A stretch of 64,000 nt of DNA from DASYXW01 sp035934405 (GTDB taxonomy: Bacteria > Acidobacteriota > Terriglobia > UBA7540): assembly GCA_035934405.1 (NCBI GenBank), contig DASYXW010000055.1:17792-81791 (forward strand), written 5' to 3'. The translations under genes were made by a program, and so were the position numbers. The first letter of the stretch is position 1. Each line of letters starts with the position of its first letter. Below are positions 56,169-64,000 of this stretch, piece after piece. The notes under the pieces are model-generated. The model did not search any database. It was not told where the DNA came from and was given only the letters and a program-made list of their open reading frames with translations.

Positions 56169-56942
56169 TCAGAGCCTAAACCGTTCACGCAAAGCGGCGG
56201 CATACTCACTCGCGCCCCAATCCTTGCGCTCATTCTCCATATTGAGCATTCGGTAGGCAGCCTCAACGACCCTATCCGTTACCGGTGGCCGCTCCAATGC
56301 CGCCAAGAGTGCAGGCAAAACCCGTTTGTCCTGCCGCTTGCCCAGACCCGCGATCGCTTCTTCGCGTACGTCTTCGTTCGAATCGCTGAGCCGGCGGAAG
56401 AGGGCGTCCCGGATTTCAGGCGAGTCCAAGTCGCCTAAACTGCCAAGTCCGAAAGTCGCCCAGTCACGTACATCCTCGTCCGCGTCCTGCGCGAGCACCA
56501 GCAGAGTACCGGCGCTTCGAGGATCGTTTGGAAACGATCCGAGCGCGCACGCCACGTGAAACCTGATGTCGGCGCTCGGATGTGTTCGATATTCAGTAAT
56601 CAGCGGGATAGCAAGCGGGTTGTCTAAGTGTCCGAGAGCGGCGATTGCAGCGATCAGTGGCCGAAGCTCCCTCTCCTGATGCAGAAGACCGGTGACGATA
56701 GAGTAGGACTCCTCAGGGAAGCTGTTGGTCGGGTGGTTCACTGTCTTACCGAGTTGCGCCAAAACGTCGATGCCACGGGCCCGGACTAGCGGGTCATTCG
56801 ACTTGCACCACTCCGCTGCTCGGGCGAATACCTCCCGTGATCCAATGCGGTGCAATTCCCGCACCGCCTCCCATGGCGCGTCATCGTCGACATCGCCGAT
56901 CAAAGTCTTTGCGAAAAGCTCTTCGATACGCTCTGTAGTCAT
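56169..56942 (-). CDS. HEAT-repeat protein
   Basis: 257 residues made of helical pairs: 'DPLVRARGIDVLAQLG', 'LRPLIAAIAALGHLDNPLAIPLI', 'SADIRFHVACALGSFPNDPRSAGTLLVLAQDADEDVRDWATFGLGSLGDLDSPEIRDALFRRLSDSNEDVREEAIAGLGKRQDKRVLPALLAAL'. PBS-lyase-type HEAT units of about 30 residues. Cytosolic. Binding partner unknown; 48 bp upstream of DUF167 on the same strand. Confidence 0.9.
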   Translation of the reverse strand: MTTERIEELFAKTLIGDVDDDAPWEAVRELHRIGSREVFARAAEWCKSNDPLVRARGIDVLAQLGKTVNHPTNSFPEESYSIVTGLLHQERELRPLIAAIAALGHLDNPLAIPLITEYRTHPSADIRFHVACALGSFPNDPRSAGTLLVLAQDADEDVRDWATFGLGSLGDLDSPEIRDALFRRLSDSNEDVREEAIAGLGKRQDKRVLPALLAALERPPVTDRVVEAAYRMLNMENERKDWGASEYAAALRERFRL

Positions 56943-57044
56943 GACTTAAGGCGTATCAAACATTCGGGGACGGTGGTCCGGAACGGCCTCGCTTGCTACC
57001 ATCTTTCGGCCAGTCTGTGAGTAGCATTGTAGGCAAAGCCGCGA

Positions 57045-57731
57045 TCATTGCCGCGCTCCGAAAATCGCCGTCCCCACCCGCACGATCGTTGCGCCCTCTT
57101 CGATCGCCACTTCAAAGTCGTGGCTCATCCCCATCGAAAGCTTGGAAACACCCGGCAAGTTGGCGCGGCGAACGGTCTCGGCCAGCTCCCGCAAGCGGCG
57201 AAAAAAAGGCCGCGCCCGCTCAGGGTCATCGAAGTATGGCGGAATCATCATCAGGCCGCGCAGTTCCAGGGTTTCCAACCGGCTGATATCGCAAGCGAGC
57301 TCCAGCACGTCAGGCTCGCGCACGCCGGACTTGGTTGCTTCCTCTCCCAAGTTGACCTCGATCAAGACCGGCATCCGCTTACCCGCGCCCACCGCCGCCT
57401 GATGCAGTTTCTGCGCCAGCCGGAGCGAGTCTACCGAATGCACCCAGTGAAAGAGTTCGCGTGCCGGCTTCGCCTTGTTGGTCTGCAGGTGGCCGATGAG
57501 ATGCCAAGTCGCGGAGAGGTCCGCGAGCGCCGGGCGCTTCGAGTCCGCTTCCTGCACGCGGTTCTCGCCGAAATCGCGCAAGCCCGCCTCGTAGGCCTCG
57601 CGGATGCGGCTGGGCTCTACCAGTTTCGTCACCGCCACCAGCCGAACATCTTCCGGGCGACGCTTGGATCGCAGGCAGGCCGCCGCGATTCTTTCCTGCA
57701 CTCGCGCGATGTTTTCCATGATCGCCGTCAT
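57045..57731 (-). CDS. YggS family PLP homeostasis protein
   Basis: About 228 residues from ATG 57731. Alanine-racemase-like barrel: 'VRLVAVTKLVEPSRIREAYEAGLRDFGENRVQEADSKR' with the PLP lysine in 'VTK', 'WHLIGHLQTNKAKP', 'VNLGEEATKSGV', 'GLMMIPP', 'LSMGMSHDFEVAIEEGATIVRVGTAIFG'. These proteins balance free PLP rather than act as racemases. Confidence 0.95.
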   Translation of the reverse strand: MTAIMENIARVQERIAAACLRSKRRPEDVRLVAVTKLVEPSRIREAYEAGLRDFGENRVQEADSKRPALADLSATWHLIGHLQTNKAKPARELFHWVHSVDSLRLAQKLHQAAVGAGKRMPVLIEVNLGEEATKSGVREPDVLELACDISRLETLELRGLMMIPPYFDDPERARPFFRRLRELAETVRRANLPGVSKLSMGMSHDFEVAIEEGATIVRVGTAIFGARQ

Positions 57732-58032
57732 ACTCAAAGAGCGGTCATTCTATCACCTGCGTGCCTTCGTGCCGGTAAACGGCCACAACCAGCGGCTACC
57801 GCGTCCGTTGACTTCGTGCGCGCCACAGGGGTGTGGAAACTGCGTTCCATTCTTGGCTCAGCGTTTTCACATTGCAAATCAGATAATAATTGCCATAAGT
57901 CGCTGAAAAACTGGTTGATTACGAGCCCCCAAGTTTGGCCCATGAGTTGCTCTCAGCACGATGAGTCGCACGAAATCGGCGATTGACGAGCGGCTGCACC
58001 TTAGGAATTTGAATTGCCTCGAAGGGAGTTTG
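57732..58032. other. Intergenic spacer between yggS-like and PEP-CTERM genes
   Basis: About 300 bp without a supported gene. The 57870-57905 part is AT-rich (CAAATCAGATAATAATTGCC) and probably holds the promoter of the PEP-CTERM gene; no strong -35/-10 pair or hairpin was picked. Confidence 0.5.
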
Positions 58033-58668
58033 ATGATGAAGAGCAGAATGCTGTTGTTGGTTGCCCTGCTGGTGGGCACAGCGCCGTTGGGAATGGCGGG
58101 AAGTTGCGGTGTGGGGACGCTCGCCACCTATATCGGCACCACCTGCACCATCGACGGGGTCACGTTTAGCAATTTCGGATACACGGGCACAGGCTCCGGC
58201 GGCGCCCATGCGATTCCATCCTCCGGCGTCTCGGTGACGCCTTCGGGTGTGGGTTTCCAGTTCACAGCGCCGTGGAACGTGGGCGCCAATCAGGAGCTGG
58301 ATTCAGCGATTAGTTACACGGCTTCGGGCAACATCTCGGACCTCGTGTTGTCCATGGGCGGCTTCTTCTTCACCGGCGGGGCCACGGTCAGCGTGGCGGA
58401 GACCACCAACGTGCCGGGAGTGGACCTGGCGGTGTTTTCAAACTCGACGGGCACGCGAAGCTTCCAGTCGGCCTCATTTGGACCGGTCGAGTCGATCAGC
58501 GTCATCAAGGACGTCGCCGTCAACGGTCATACCGGCGCGGCGGCAGTCTCCGTGGTTTTCAATCAGTTCAACAGCACTCCAGAGCCCGCTTCCATGATCC
58601 TGCTGGGTTCGGGACTGATGGGATTGGCCGTATTCATTCGCCGGCGCCAGCGCGCCACAGCCAACTGA
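58033..58668 (+). CDS. PEP-CTERM sorted exported protein
   Basis: 211 residues from ATG 58033. Signal peptide 'SRMLLLVALLVGTAPLGMAG', a Gly/Ser/Thr-rich mature domain with one Cys pair near the start, and a classical PEP-CTERM tail: 'TPEPASMILLGSGLMGLAVFIRRRQ' (PEP motif, hydrophobic helix, Arg cluster). Such proteins are cut by an exosortase and linked to extracellular polysaccharide; no exosortase gene is in this window. Confidence 0.92.
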   Translation: MMKSRMLLLVALLVGTAPLGMAGSCGVGTLATYIGTTCTIDGVTFSNFGYTGTGSGGAHAIPSSGVSVTPSGVGFQFTAPWNVGANQELDSAISYTASGNISDLVLSMGGFFFTGGATVSVAETTNVPGVDLAVFSNSTGTRSFQSASFGPVESISVIKDVAVNGHTGAAAVSVVFNQFNSTPEPASMILLGSGLMGLAVFIRRRQRATAN

Positions 58669-58720
58669 TCGAAGGGTAGAAGTCAGGAACAACTTTCAAC
58701 TCAAATTTTCGGAGGGGAAA

Positions 58721-59950
58721 ATGTCTCAATGGAAACGGCAGACTCTGTTTGCCGCAAGCTTGGCAGTGCTGGGGGTTTTCGTGCTGGGGCCGGTGGGGGC
58801 TAACCGGATCATCCAGGCGCAGAACACGACCAGTCTGAATCTCGTGTACGTCAACGGCGACATCGCTTCCACCAACATGAACGCCGTCTATGGGTACAGC
58901 AACGACGGCAAAGGCAATCTGACCGCCCTTCCCGGCTCGCCCTACCTGACCGATGGCGCCGGGGTCGGCGTCGGTGGCGGCAGCGACCATCAGTGGGACG
59001 CCGACCAGGAAATCGCGGTCAATCCCGAGGCCACTCTTCTCTTCGCGGTCAACCCAGGCAGCAATACGGTGGCTTCGTTCAGCATCAACACCGACGGCAG
59101 CCTGGTACCGGCGGCCGGCTCGCCGGTTGCTTCCGGCGGCCAGGAGCCCATCAGTCTCGCCTTCAAGGACAACGCCTTTGGCGCCGGCAGCTCTCTGATG
59201 GTTGTGGTCAACAAGGACTCGGACCCCAATCAGAGCGGCGGGGTGCCGAACTATACCACCTTCAGCGTGGACTCGGCCGGGACGATGACCGAGAAAACCG
59301 GCTCAACCTACAATCTTCCCGCCGGCTCATCTCCGGGGCAGGCGATGATGCTGCCCGGCGAAAACAAATTCTTTGGCCTGGAGTTCCTGAACGCCACCAT
59401 CAGCACCTACAGCGTGAGCACCAAGGGCTTGCTCACTCAGGTCGCCACCACCACGCCGCCTTCCTCGCCTCCCTACGTTGTGGGTGGCGTGCTGGATCCC
59501 AAGTACAAGTCCACGATGTACGTGGGGCTGCCGGCCGCGAATCAGGTGCTCGCCTACAGCTTCAACCCGAAGGGTGTGCTCACGTTCGTCAAGAGCGTGG
59601 CGGACATGGGCCAAGCGGTATGCTGGCTCACCACCAACGCAGCGGGCACGCGGCTCTATAGCGCCGAGACGGCTTCCGGCACGCTCACCGTCTGGTCCAT
59701 CGGCACTCCGTCAAACCCGACCCAGTTGCAGCACCTGACGCTCGCCGCAGTGAACGGCGCCGCCGCCCTGCCCACCAGCATGGCGTTTGACACCACCGGC
59801 CACTTCCTGTACGTCGTGGACCGCAACGGGGCGATTCATGTTCTCAACGTCGCTGCCAGCGGGACGGTAACCGAGCCGCGTGCTCCTTCCATCATGGCAG
59901 GGTTGCCTTCCGGCAGCGTGCCCCTGGGCGTCACAGCCTTCGCCAAGTAA
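58721..59950 (+). CDS. Lactonase-family seven-bladed beta-propeller protein, exported
   Basis: 409 residues. Signal segment (10-35), then YVTN/PGL-like blades: 'LVYVNGDIASTNMNAVYGYSNDGKGNLTALPGSPY', 'TLLFAVNPGSNTVASFSINTDGSLVPAAGSPVASGGQEPISLAF', 'STMYVGLPAANQVLAYSFNPKGVLTFVKSVADMG', 'HFLYVVDRNGAIHVLNVAASGTVT'. Matches the 6-phosphogluconolactonase-like (PF10282) fold; in exported form an enzymatic role is doubtful. It lies 52 bp after the PEP-CTERM gene. Confidence 0.88.
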   Translation: MSQWKRQTLFAASLAVLGVFVLGPVGANRIIQAQNTTSLNLVYVNGDIASTNMNAVYGYSNDGKGNLTALPGSPYLTDGAGVGVGGGSDHQWDADQEIAVNPEATLLFAVNPGSNTVASFSINTDGSLVPAAGSPVASGGQEPISLAFKDNAFGAGSSLMVVVNKDSDPNQSGGVPNYTTFSVDSAGTMTEKTGSTYNLPAGSSPGQAMMLPGENKFFGLEFLNATISTYSVSTKGLLTQVATTTPPSSPPYVVGGVLDPKYKSTMYVGLPAANQVLAYSFNPKGVLTFVKSVADMGQAVCWLTTNAAGTRLYSAETASGTLTVWSIGTPSNPTQLQHLTLAAVNGAAALPTSMAFDTTGHFLYVVDRNGAIHVLNVAASGTVTEPRAPSIMAGLPSGSVPLGVTAFAK

Positions 59951-60075
59951 CGCTTCTCCTCCTCAGGAGATCGGACGGCAGTCGGGATTCTTCACCCGGC
60001 TGCCGTCACGATCGTCCCCCTCGGGCTCCCCCGAGCTCCTGCCCAAAGTTATACTCAGCATCGGAGGACTTTACC

Positions 60076-60372
60076 ATGCTGCCCCAACAACGCCGCTTGC
60101 GCGACCTCGTTTCCATCGGCCCCGCCATGCTGCGCGATTTCGACCGGCTCGGCATTCGCAGCGTCGCGCGCCTTTCGCGCCAGGACCCGCAAAAGCTTTA
60201 CGAAAGACTCTGCCGCCTCACCGGCCGGCGGCAGGACATCTGCTGCCTCGACGTGTTTCGCGCCGCCGTGGCCCAGGCGCGTAATCCGCGGCTTCCCGCC
60301 GAACAATGCCAGTGGTGGTATTGGAGCCGCGAGCGGAAATCGCGCGATGCGTCGAAGCGTCGGAAGCGTTAA
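60076..60372 (+). CDS. Helix-hairpin-helix protein (Cdd1-like)
   Basis: 98 residues. 'LRDLVSIGPAMLRDFDRLGIRSVARLSRQDPQKLYERLCRLTGRRQDICCLDVFRAAVAQARNP' matches the HhH motif of the 'pathogenicity locus' Cdd1/DUF4332-like family; 'WWYWSRERK' and a basic tail follow. Probably DNA binding. Single gene. Confidence 0.85.
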   Translation: MLPQQRRLRDLVSIGPAMLRDFDRLGIRSVARLSRQDPQKLYERLCRLTGRRQDICCLDVFRAAVAQARNPRLPAEQCQWWYWSRERKSRDASKRRKR

Positions 60373-60400
60373 GGGTTGGCATTCGCCATCTCCCAGGCGC

Positions 60401-61402
60401 TCAATCGGCGCTCCCCACCGGACCTGCGTCAGAGCCCACCACAGGATTCGTGAGCGTGCCGAGACGCTCAATCGAGATGCTCACCGAATCGCCCGGCTTC
60501 AGGAACACCGGGGGTTTGCGGAAAACACCCACCCCGGGCGGCGTGCCGGTGGAAATGATGTCGCCCACTTCCCAGGTGAGTGATTGGGATAAGTAGCTGA
60601 TGAGCGTGTCCACTTTGAAGATGAGGTTCGACGTGTTCGAATCCTGCATCGGCTGGCCGTTGAGCGACGACGAGATGCGCAGGCGGTGAGGGTCGCCGAG
60701 TTCATCCGCGGTCACCATCCACGGTCCGCAGGGGGCAAAGGTGTCGCAACTTTTGCCGCGAAACCACTGCCGGTCGCTGTATTGCATGTCGCGGGCGCTC
60801 ACGTCGTTCAAGATCATGTAGCCGGCCACGTGCTCGTAGGCGCGTTCGAGCGGAATCCGCCGGCCTCGCTTGCCGATGACCACGGCAAGCTCGGCCTCGA
60901 AATCCACTTGGCTGGAGTTTGGCGGCAAGATGATGGGGTCGCCGGTGGCGGAAATCGTGTTGCCGGACTTGAGGAAAAAGAGTGGTTGCTTCGGCGGTTC
61001 GAGACCCTGCTCGCGGGCGTGGTCGGCGTAGTTCATGCCGAGGCAGACGATTTTGCCGGGCCGGGGAACCGGCGCGAGCAGACGCGTGGAGGCGAGCGGC
61101 TTGAGAAGACCGCTCAGGACTTCTCTGTCCGGCCCGCCGGACTTCTCCGCCAGCGCCCCAGCCACGCCGCCCGTGATGACGTCGAGCGCATGCAGGTACT
61201 CTTCCCCGCGGCCCAGCAGCTCGATCATGTTGCCCGGCGGGCTGGCCCATCGGCGCGACACGCGCAGAGCGTCCTTCAGGGTGTCGGTCCGGGCCGGAGA
61301 ACGGCCGATGAGCAATTCGGCGCGTCCGACGTCCACGACGTATTCGGCCAGGATTACCCCGACACGCTCGATGCTCCCATCCACGTAACTCACCAGCCTC
61401 AT
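60401..61402 (-). CDS. Fumarylacetoacetate hydrolase family protein
   Basis: 333 residues. N-terminal region (1-105) and the FAH domain: 'KIVCLGMNYADHAREQGLEPPKQPLFFLKSGNTISATGDPIILPPNSSQVDFEAELAVVIGKRGRRI', 'VAGYMILNDVSARDMQYSDRQWFRGKSCDTFAPCGPWMVTADELGDPHRL', 'GDIISTGTPPGVG'. Metal-binding Glu/Asp residues ('DFEAELAVVIGK' and 'NDVSARD') are present, so it should be an active hydrolase, decarboxylase or isomerase of 2-oxo/1,3-diketone acids. Exact substrate not inferable. Confidence 0.93.
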   Translation of the reverse strand: MRLVSYVDGSIERVGVILAEYVVDVGRAELLIGRSPARTDTLKDALRVSRRWASPPGNMIELLGRGEEYLHALDVITGGVAGALAEKSGGPDREVLSGLLKPLASTRLLAPVPRPGKIVCLGMNYADHAREQGLEPPKQPLFFLKSGNTISATGDPIILPPNSSQVDFEAELAVVIGKRGRRIPLERAYEHVAGYMILNDVSARDMQYSDRQWFRGKSCDTFAPCGPWMVTADELGDPHRLRISSSLNGQPMQDSNTSNLIFKVDTLISYLSQSLTWEVGDIISTGTPPGVGVFRKPPVFLKPGDSVSISIERLGTLTNPVVGSDAGPVGSAD

Positions 61403-61589
61403 ACTTGACCTCGGCGATTATCGAGCATACTCCCTGCAATCCCCAATTCCGAAATTGTATAGCTCACAAACCCATTTAATCTGGAAACGGCCACGCTTGT
61501 TGGAGGCGGCTTCATGCCGGTCGCCGCGGCGACCGCGGTAAGCCCGCCGCGACGCGTCAAACTGTACCACTACCGTGACAGGGCCCCGC

Positions 61590-61618
61590 TTGACGCTGTG
61601 TTATCGGGGCGATAGACT
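61590..61618 (+). promoter_or_regulatory. Promoter of the secreted TPR-like gene
   Basis: TTGACG (61590-61595), 17-bp spacer, TAGACT (61613-61618), 23 bp before the start codon at 61642. Confidence 0.55.
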
Positions 61619-61641
61619 CGCTCGCTGTGAGGTGAGCCATC

Positions 61642-63294
61642 ATGAAGTTTCGTTGGATCGCGCTGAGGTCGTTTGTGGCCCTGTTTGCAGCTTCATCCGT
61701 GGCGCTGCCCGCCGGCTCGGGGCTGGCCGCGCCGGAGCATCATCATGCGGGCGGCGCCGAAGCGTCGAATCCCGCGCAGCTCGGCAGGGTTAACTTTCCC
61801 ACTTCGTGCGCGCCCGGCGTCCAGAAGTCGTTTGAGACCGGTGTGGCCCTGCTGCACTCGTTTCAGTACGAGCAGGCGGAGAGCGCCTTTACCGATGTCG
61901 CCAAGCGCGACCCGCAGTGCGCCATAGCCTACTGGGGCGAGGCCATGAGCCTCTGGCACTCGCTCTGGGACCACCCCGGCGCGGCAACCCTGAAACAGGG
62001 CTGGGCCGACGTGGAGCGCGCGCAAGCGGCAAGCGCGAAGACGGACCGCGAACGCGGCTACATCGCCGCCGCCGCGGCGTTTTACCAGGAGTCATCCAGT
62101 CCCGGCGCTCTCGATTACGCCGACCGCTCCGAAGCCTACTCGAAGGCGATGGAGCAGGTGTACGAGCAGAATCCGAAGGACGGCGAGGCGGCGGCCTTCT
62201 ATTCGCTCTCGCTGATCGCCATGCCGGCAAAGGATCAGGAAGCGGACCTGGCCAACCGCCAAAAGGCCATCGCGATTCTGAACAAACTTTTTGCCTCCGA
62301 ACCCGACCATCCGGGCGCGGCGCATTACCTGATCCACGCTTGCGATACGCCCGAGCTTGCGCCGCAGGGACTGGCGGCGGCGCGGGCATACGCCAAAATC
62401 GCGCCCTCCTCGCCGCACGCCTTGCACATGCCGGCGCACATCTTCACCCGGCTCGGACTGTGGCAGGATTCGATTGAGTCGAACCTGGCGTCGGCGGCGG
62501 CAGCCGAACAGCTTACCGCCCGCCATCTCGACGGCGCCTCCTATGAGCTGCACGCCATGGATTTTCTCGAATACGCCTACCTGCAAAGCGGGCAGGAGCC
62601 GGAAGCCCGGCAGGTGATCGAGAAGGTCAAGAGTGTTCCAGGCGCGAGCGGTGCAGATCTTGCCGGACGCGAGGCTGACTTCCAGGCGCGATACGATGTC
62701 GAGTTGCACCACTGGCAGGAGGCCGCCGCGCTGACTGCGCCTCGCACCGGCCGACCCGGCTGGCAGGTGACCACCTGGTGGGCGCGCGCGATCGGGGCCG
62801 CGCGCTCGGGCGATGCTGCCGGTGCGCGGAAGGACGTCGCCAAGCTGACCGGGCTACGCACCGCGATGGATTCCCAATACCGGGCGTACAAAAAGGCGCC
62901 GGCCTTCAAAGACGTCGACCAGCAGGAAGCTGAAGCCTGGCTCGCCTATGCGGAAGGCAAGCATGACGATGCCGTGAAGATGATGCGCGACGCGGCTGAG
63001 GGCGAAGAATCGGACGGCGTGGATTCGCTCGCCATGCCGGCCCGCGAGATGCTGGGCGATATGCTGCTCGGGTTGAAGCACCCTTCGCAAGCGCTCGCCG
63101 AGTACGAGAGCGCCATCAAAGAATCGCCCGGCCGTTTCGACGGCTTGTACGGCGCCGCGCAGTCCGCCGAGCTTGCAGGGGACTCCCCCACGGCGAAAGC
63201 CTACTACGCCAAGCTCGTTCAGGTCTGTGACCACGCCGCCGCCGCCGACCGTCCGGAGTTGCGGGAAGCCAAAGCCTTCCTCGCCCAGAAGTGA
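61642..63294 (+). CDS. Exported TPR-like protein
   Basis: 550 residues. Signal peptide ending near 'SGLAAPEHHHAGG', then TPR-type helices throughout: 'KSFETGVALLHSFQYEQAESAFTDVAKRDPQCAIAYWGEAMSLWH', 'DHPGAAHYLIHACDTPELAPQGLAAARAYAKIAPSSPHALHMPAHIFTRLGLWQDSIESNLAS', 'LGLKHPSQALAEYESAIKESPGRFDGLYGAAQSAELAGD'. The 'HALHMPAHIFTRLG' pattern is conserved in this group and may form a metal site (His residues). His-rich mature N-terminus. Function unknown. Confidence 0.88.
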   Translation: MKFRWIALRSFVALFAASSVALPAGSGLAAPEHHHAGGAEASNPAQLGRVNFPTSCAPGVQKSFETGVALLHSFQYEQAESAFTDVAKRDPQCAIAYWGEAMSLWHSLWDHPGAATLKQGWADVERAQAASAKTDRERGYIAAAAAFYQESSSPGALDYADRSEAYSKAMEQVYEQNPKDGEAAAFYSLSLIAMPAKDQEADLANRQKAIAILNKLFASEPDHPGAAHYLIHACDTPELAPQGLAAARAYAKIAPSSPHALHMPAHIFTRLGLWQDSIESNLASAAAAEQLTARHLDGASYELHAMDFLEYAYLQSGQEPEARQVIEKVKSVPGASGADLAGREADFQARYDVELHHWQEAAALTAPRTGRPGWQVTTWWARAIGAARSGDAAGARKDVAKLTGLRTAMDSQYRAYKKAPAFKDVDQQEAEAWLAYAEGKHDDAVKMMRDAAEGEESDGVDSLAMPAREMLGDMLLGLKHPSQALAEYESAIKESPGRFDGLYGAAQSAELAGDSPTAKAYYAKLVQVCDHAAAADRPELREAKAFLAQK

Positions 63295-63303
63295 GGCTCT
63301 GCC

Positions 63304-63741
63304 ATGGAACCCGAGACGGTCTCCATTGCCCCCACGCCGGACGAGCGCACTCTCGCCATGCTGGCCCACATCCTGCAAGTAGTTTCCGGGTTCGTCGGCC
63401 CTCTCATTATTTTCCTGGTGAAGCGAGAGTCGCGCTTTGTCGCTTTCCATGCCGCTCAAGCCCTCATTTGGCAAGTGGTGTACTTCGCCTTCGCTGCTGT
63501 GACTATGGTGGTATGGTTCGTGGTGATCTTCAGTACGGTCTTCCACCAAACCAACTCGACTCACCCGAATATTCCGCCGGCTGCCCTTTTTGTAGCCTTT
63601 CCCTTGATCTGGGGCGTTCCGATGGTCTGCTGGATCGTTAGCATCATCCTCGGCATCGTATACGGCATCAAAGCTAATCAGGGGGAATGGGCGGGTTACC
63701 CCATTATCGGACGATGGGCCCGTCGCCTCGTTCGAATCTGA
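63304..63741 (+). CDS. DUF4870 family membrane protein
   Basis: 145 residues, three or four hydrophobic segments: 'TLAMLAHILQVVSGFVGPLIIFLVKRESRFVAFHAAQALIWQVVYF' is the DUF4870 core; 'WIVSIILGIVYGIKANQGEWAGYPIIGRWA' is the family C-terminus. Inner membrane, function unknown. 9 bp after the TPR gene, so probably co-transcribed. Confidence 0.92.
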   Translation: MEPETVSIAPTPDERTLAMLAHILQVVSGFVGPLIIFLVKRESRFVAFHAAQALIWQVVYFAFAAVTMVVWFVVIFSTVFHQTNSTHPNIPPAALFVAFPLIWGVPMVCWIVSIILGIVYGIKANQGEWAGYPIIGRWARRLVRI

Positions 63742-63818
63742 GCGGGGGGGGTGGTTGGCGCAGACCCTGCTTCCTGGGTCTGCGCGCGTATAGCGCGATC
63801 TCTCCGGCTGGCGCTCTG

Positions 63819-63867
63819 GAATCTTGAATTCTCAATCTTAGATTCTGAATCTCAAATCTCAAATCTC
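63819..63867. repeat. Seven-unit heptamer array near the window end
   Basis: GAATCTT, GAATTCT, CAATCTT, AGATTCT, GAATCTC, AAATCTC and AAATCTC head to tail. The first half and second half are partly complementary to each other. Non-coding. Confidence 0.8.
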
Positions 63868-63930
63868 GGTGGCCGGGTGCCGCATACGTCCCGACGCCTT
63901 TGGTCGGGATGTATGCGATCTGCGGTACGT

Positions 63931-63972
63931 CCTCATATTTCTCTTGACAAGTGATGTACCCTGTGGTACACA
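63931..63972 (+). promoter_or_regulatory. Promoter resembling that of the STGPRTP gene
   Basis: CCTCATATTT (63931-63940), TTGACA (63944-63949), 17-bp spacer ending TGG, TACACA (63967-63972). Same boxes at the same distances as 33840-33799 on the minus strand. Confidence 0.7.
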
Positions 63973-63990
63973 TACCCTATCCGCCAAACT

Positions 63991-64000
63991 ATGGACTCCA
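63991..64000 (+). CDS. Possible start of a new gene cut by the window edge
   Basis: ATGGACTCCA, 18 bp after the putative -10 of the promoter at 63931-63972. Only three codons (Met-Asp-Ser) are visible. By analogy with 33.8 kb it may start another STGPRTP-family gene; this rests on the promoter alone. Confidence 0.3.

Noticed and set aside
1..64000. tRNA or rRNA genes
   Set aside because: No spacer shows a cloverleaf with a GGTTCGAAT-type T-loop or rRNA-like sequence; a covariance-model scan would be needed for certainty.

Overview
This is a 64 kb piece of a GC-rich bacterial chromosome, most likely from an Acidobacteriota member. That assignment is an inference from content: an Oar-like TonB-dependent receptor with an N-terminal carboxypeptidase-regulatory domain, a TonB/ROK pairing, an abundance of secreted TPR, beta-propeller and PEP-CTERM proteins, and a gene with the 'STGPRTPAGKA...NALRHG' motif.

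Layout. 0-7.3 kb (mostly minus strand): 3'-truncated ftsK, uppP, an S41 protease on the plus strand, a Tat-type class V aminotransferase, RidA and a hot-dog thioesterase. 7.3-16.5 kb (plus): a long housekeeping run, TPR-rplU-rpmA-obgE-nadD-rsfS-rlmH-cobO-accD-folC-plsC, then an SDR and a LolA-like exported protein. 16.5-23.8 kb (minus): a MoaD-like gene and a BNR propeller gene separated by an inserted lower-GC gene, then ArsR/AHSA1, a VOC protein, HxlR/ankyrin and a DUF3311/SSS symporter pair. 24-28 kb (plus): B12-binding radical SAM protein and hslV-hslU. 28-38 kb: FnIII lipoprotein, TonB receptor, a degraded mobile/defence island (split DNA methyltransferase, truncated Mu-type transposase, zinc-ribbon protein, STGPRTP gene) and a ROK regulator. 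38-43.4 kb: TPR protein, class V aminotransferase plus serA, a PUA/EVE-like protein and a RibD-C-like gene enclosed by 34-bp inverted repeats. 43.4-54.5 kb: NHL propeller, tilS-hpt-ftsH, a GlpF-type channel, folP-glmM, an exported TrbI-like protein, a REC protein and a tiny Cys protein. 54.5-64 kb: MFS transporter, DUF167, HEAT, YggS, PEP-CTERM, lactonase-like propeller, HhH protein, FAH hydrolase, TPR, DUF4870, and at the very edge a promoter closely resembling that of the STGPRTP gene.

Most unusual signals: (1) at least a dozen short arrays of 7- to 9-bp units, often as an array plus its inverted partner 30-150 bp away, which sit at gene boundaries and run into reading frames so that they encode N-termini, C-termini and even a start codon; (2) a transposase-less element of about 750 bp with 34-bp terminal inverted repeats (33/34 identical) around one enzyme gene; (3) a 15-bp direct repeat showing that a foreign gene was inserted exactly at an ancestral ATGA stop/start overlap between the BNR and MoaD genes; (4) a DNA methyltransferase split by a Mu-type remnant; (5) an HPRT homologue that lacks the acidic PRPP-binding residues; (6) a matched palindrome at the TonB receptor and ROK promoters. 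No tRNA, rRNA or CRISPR array was recognised.
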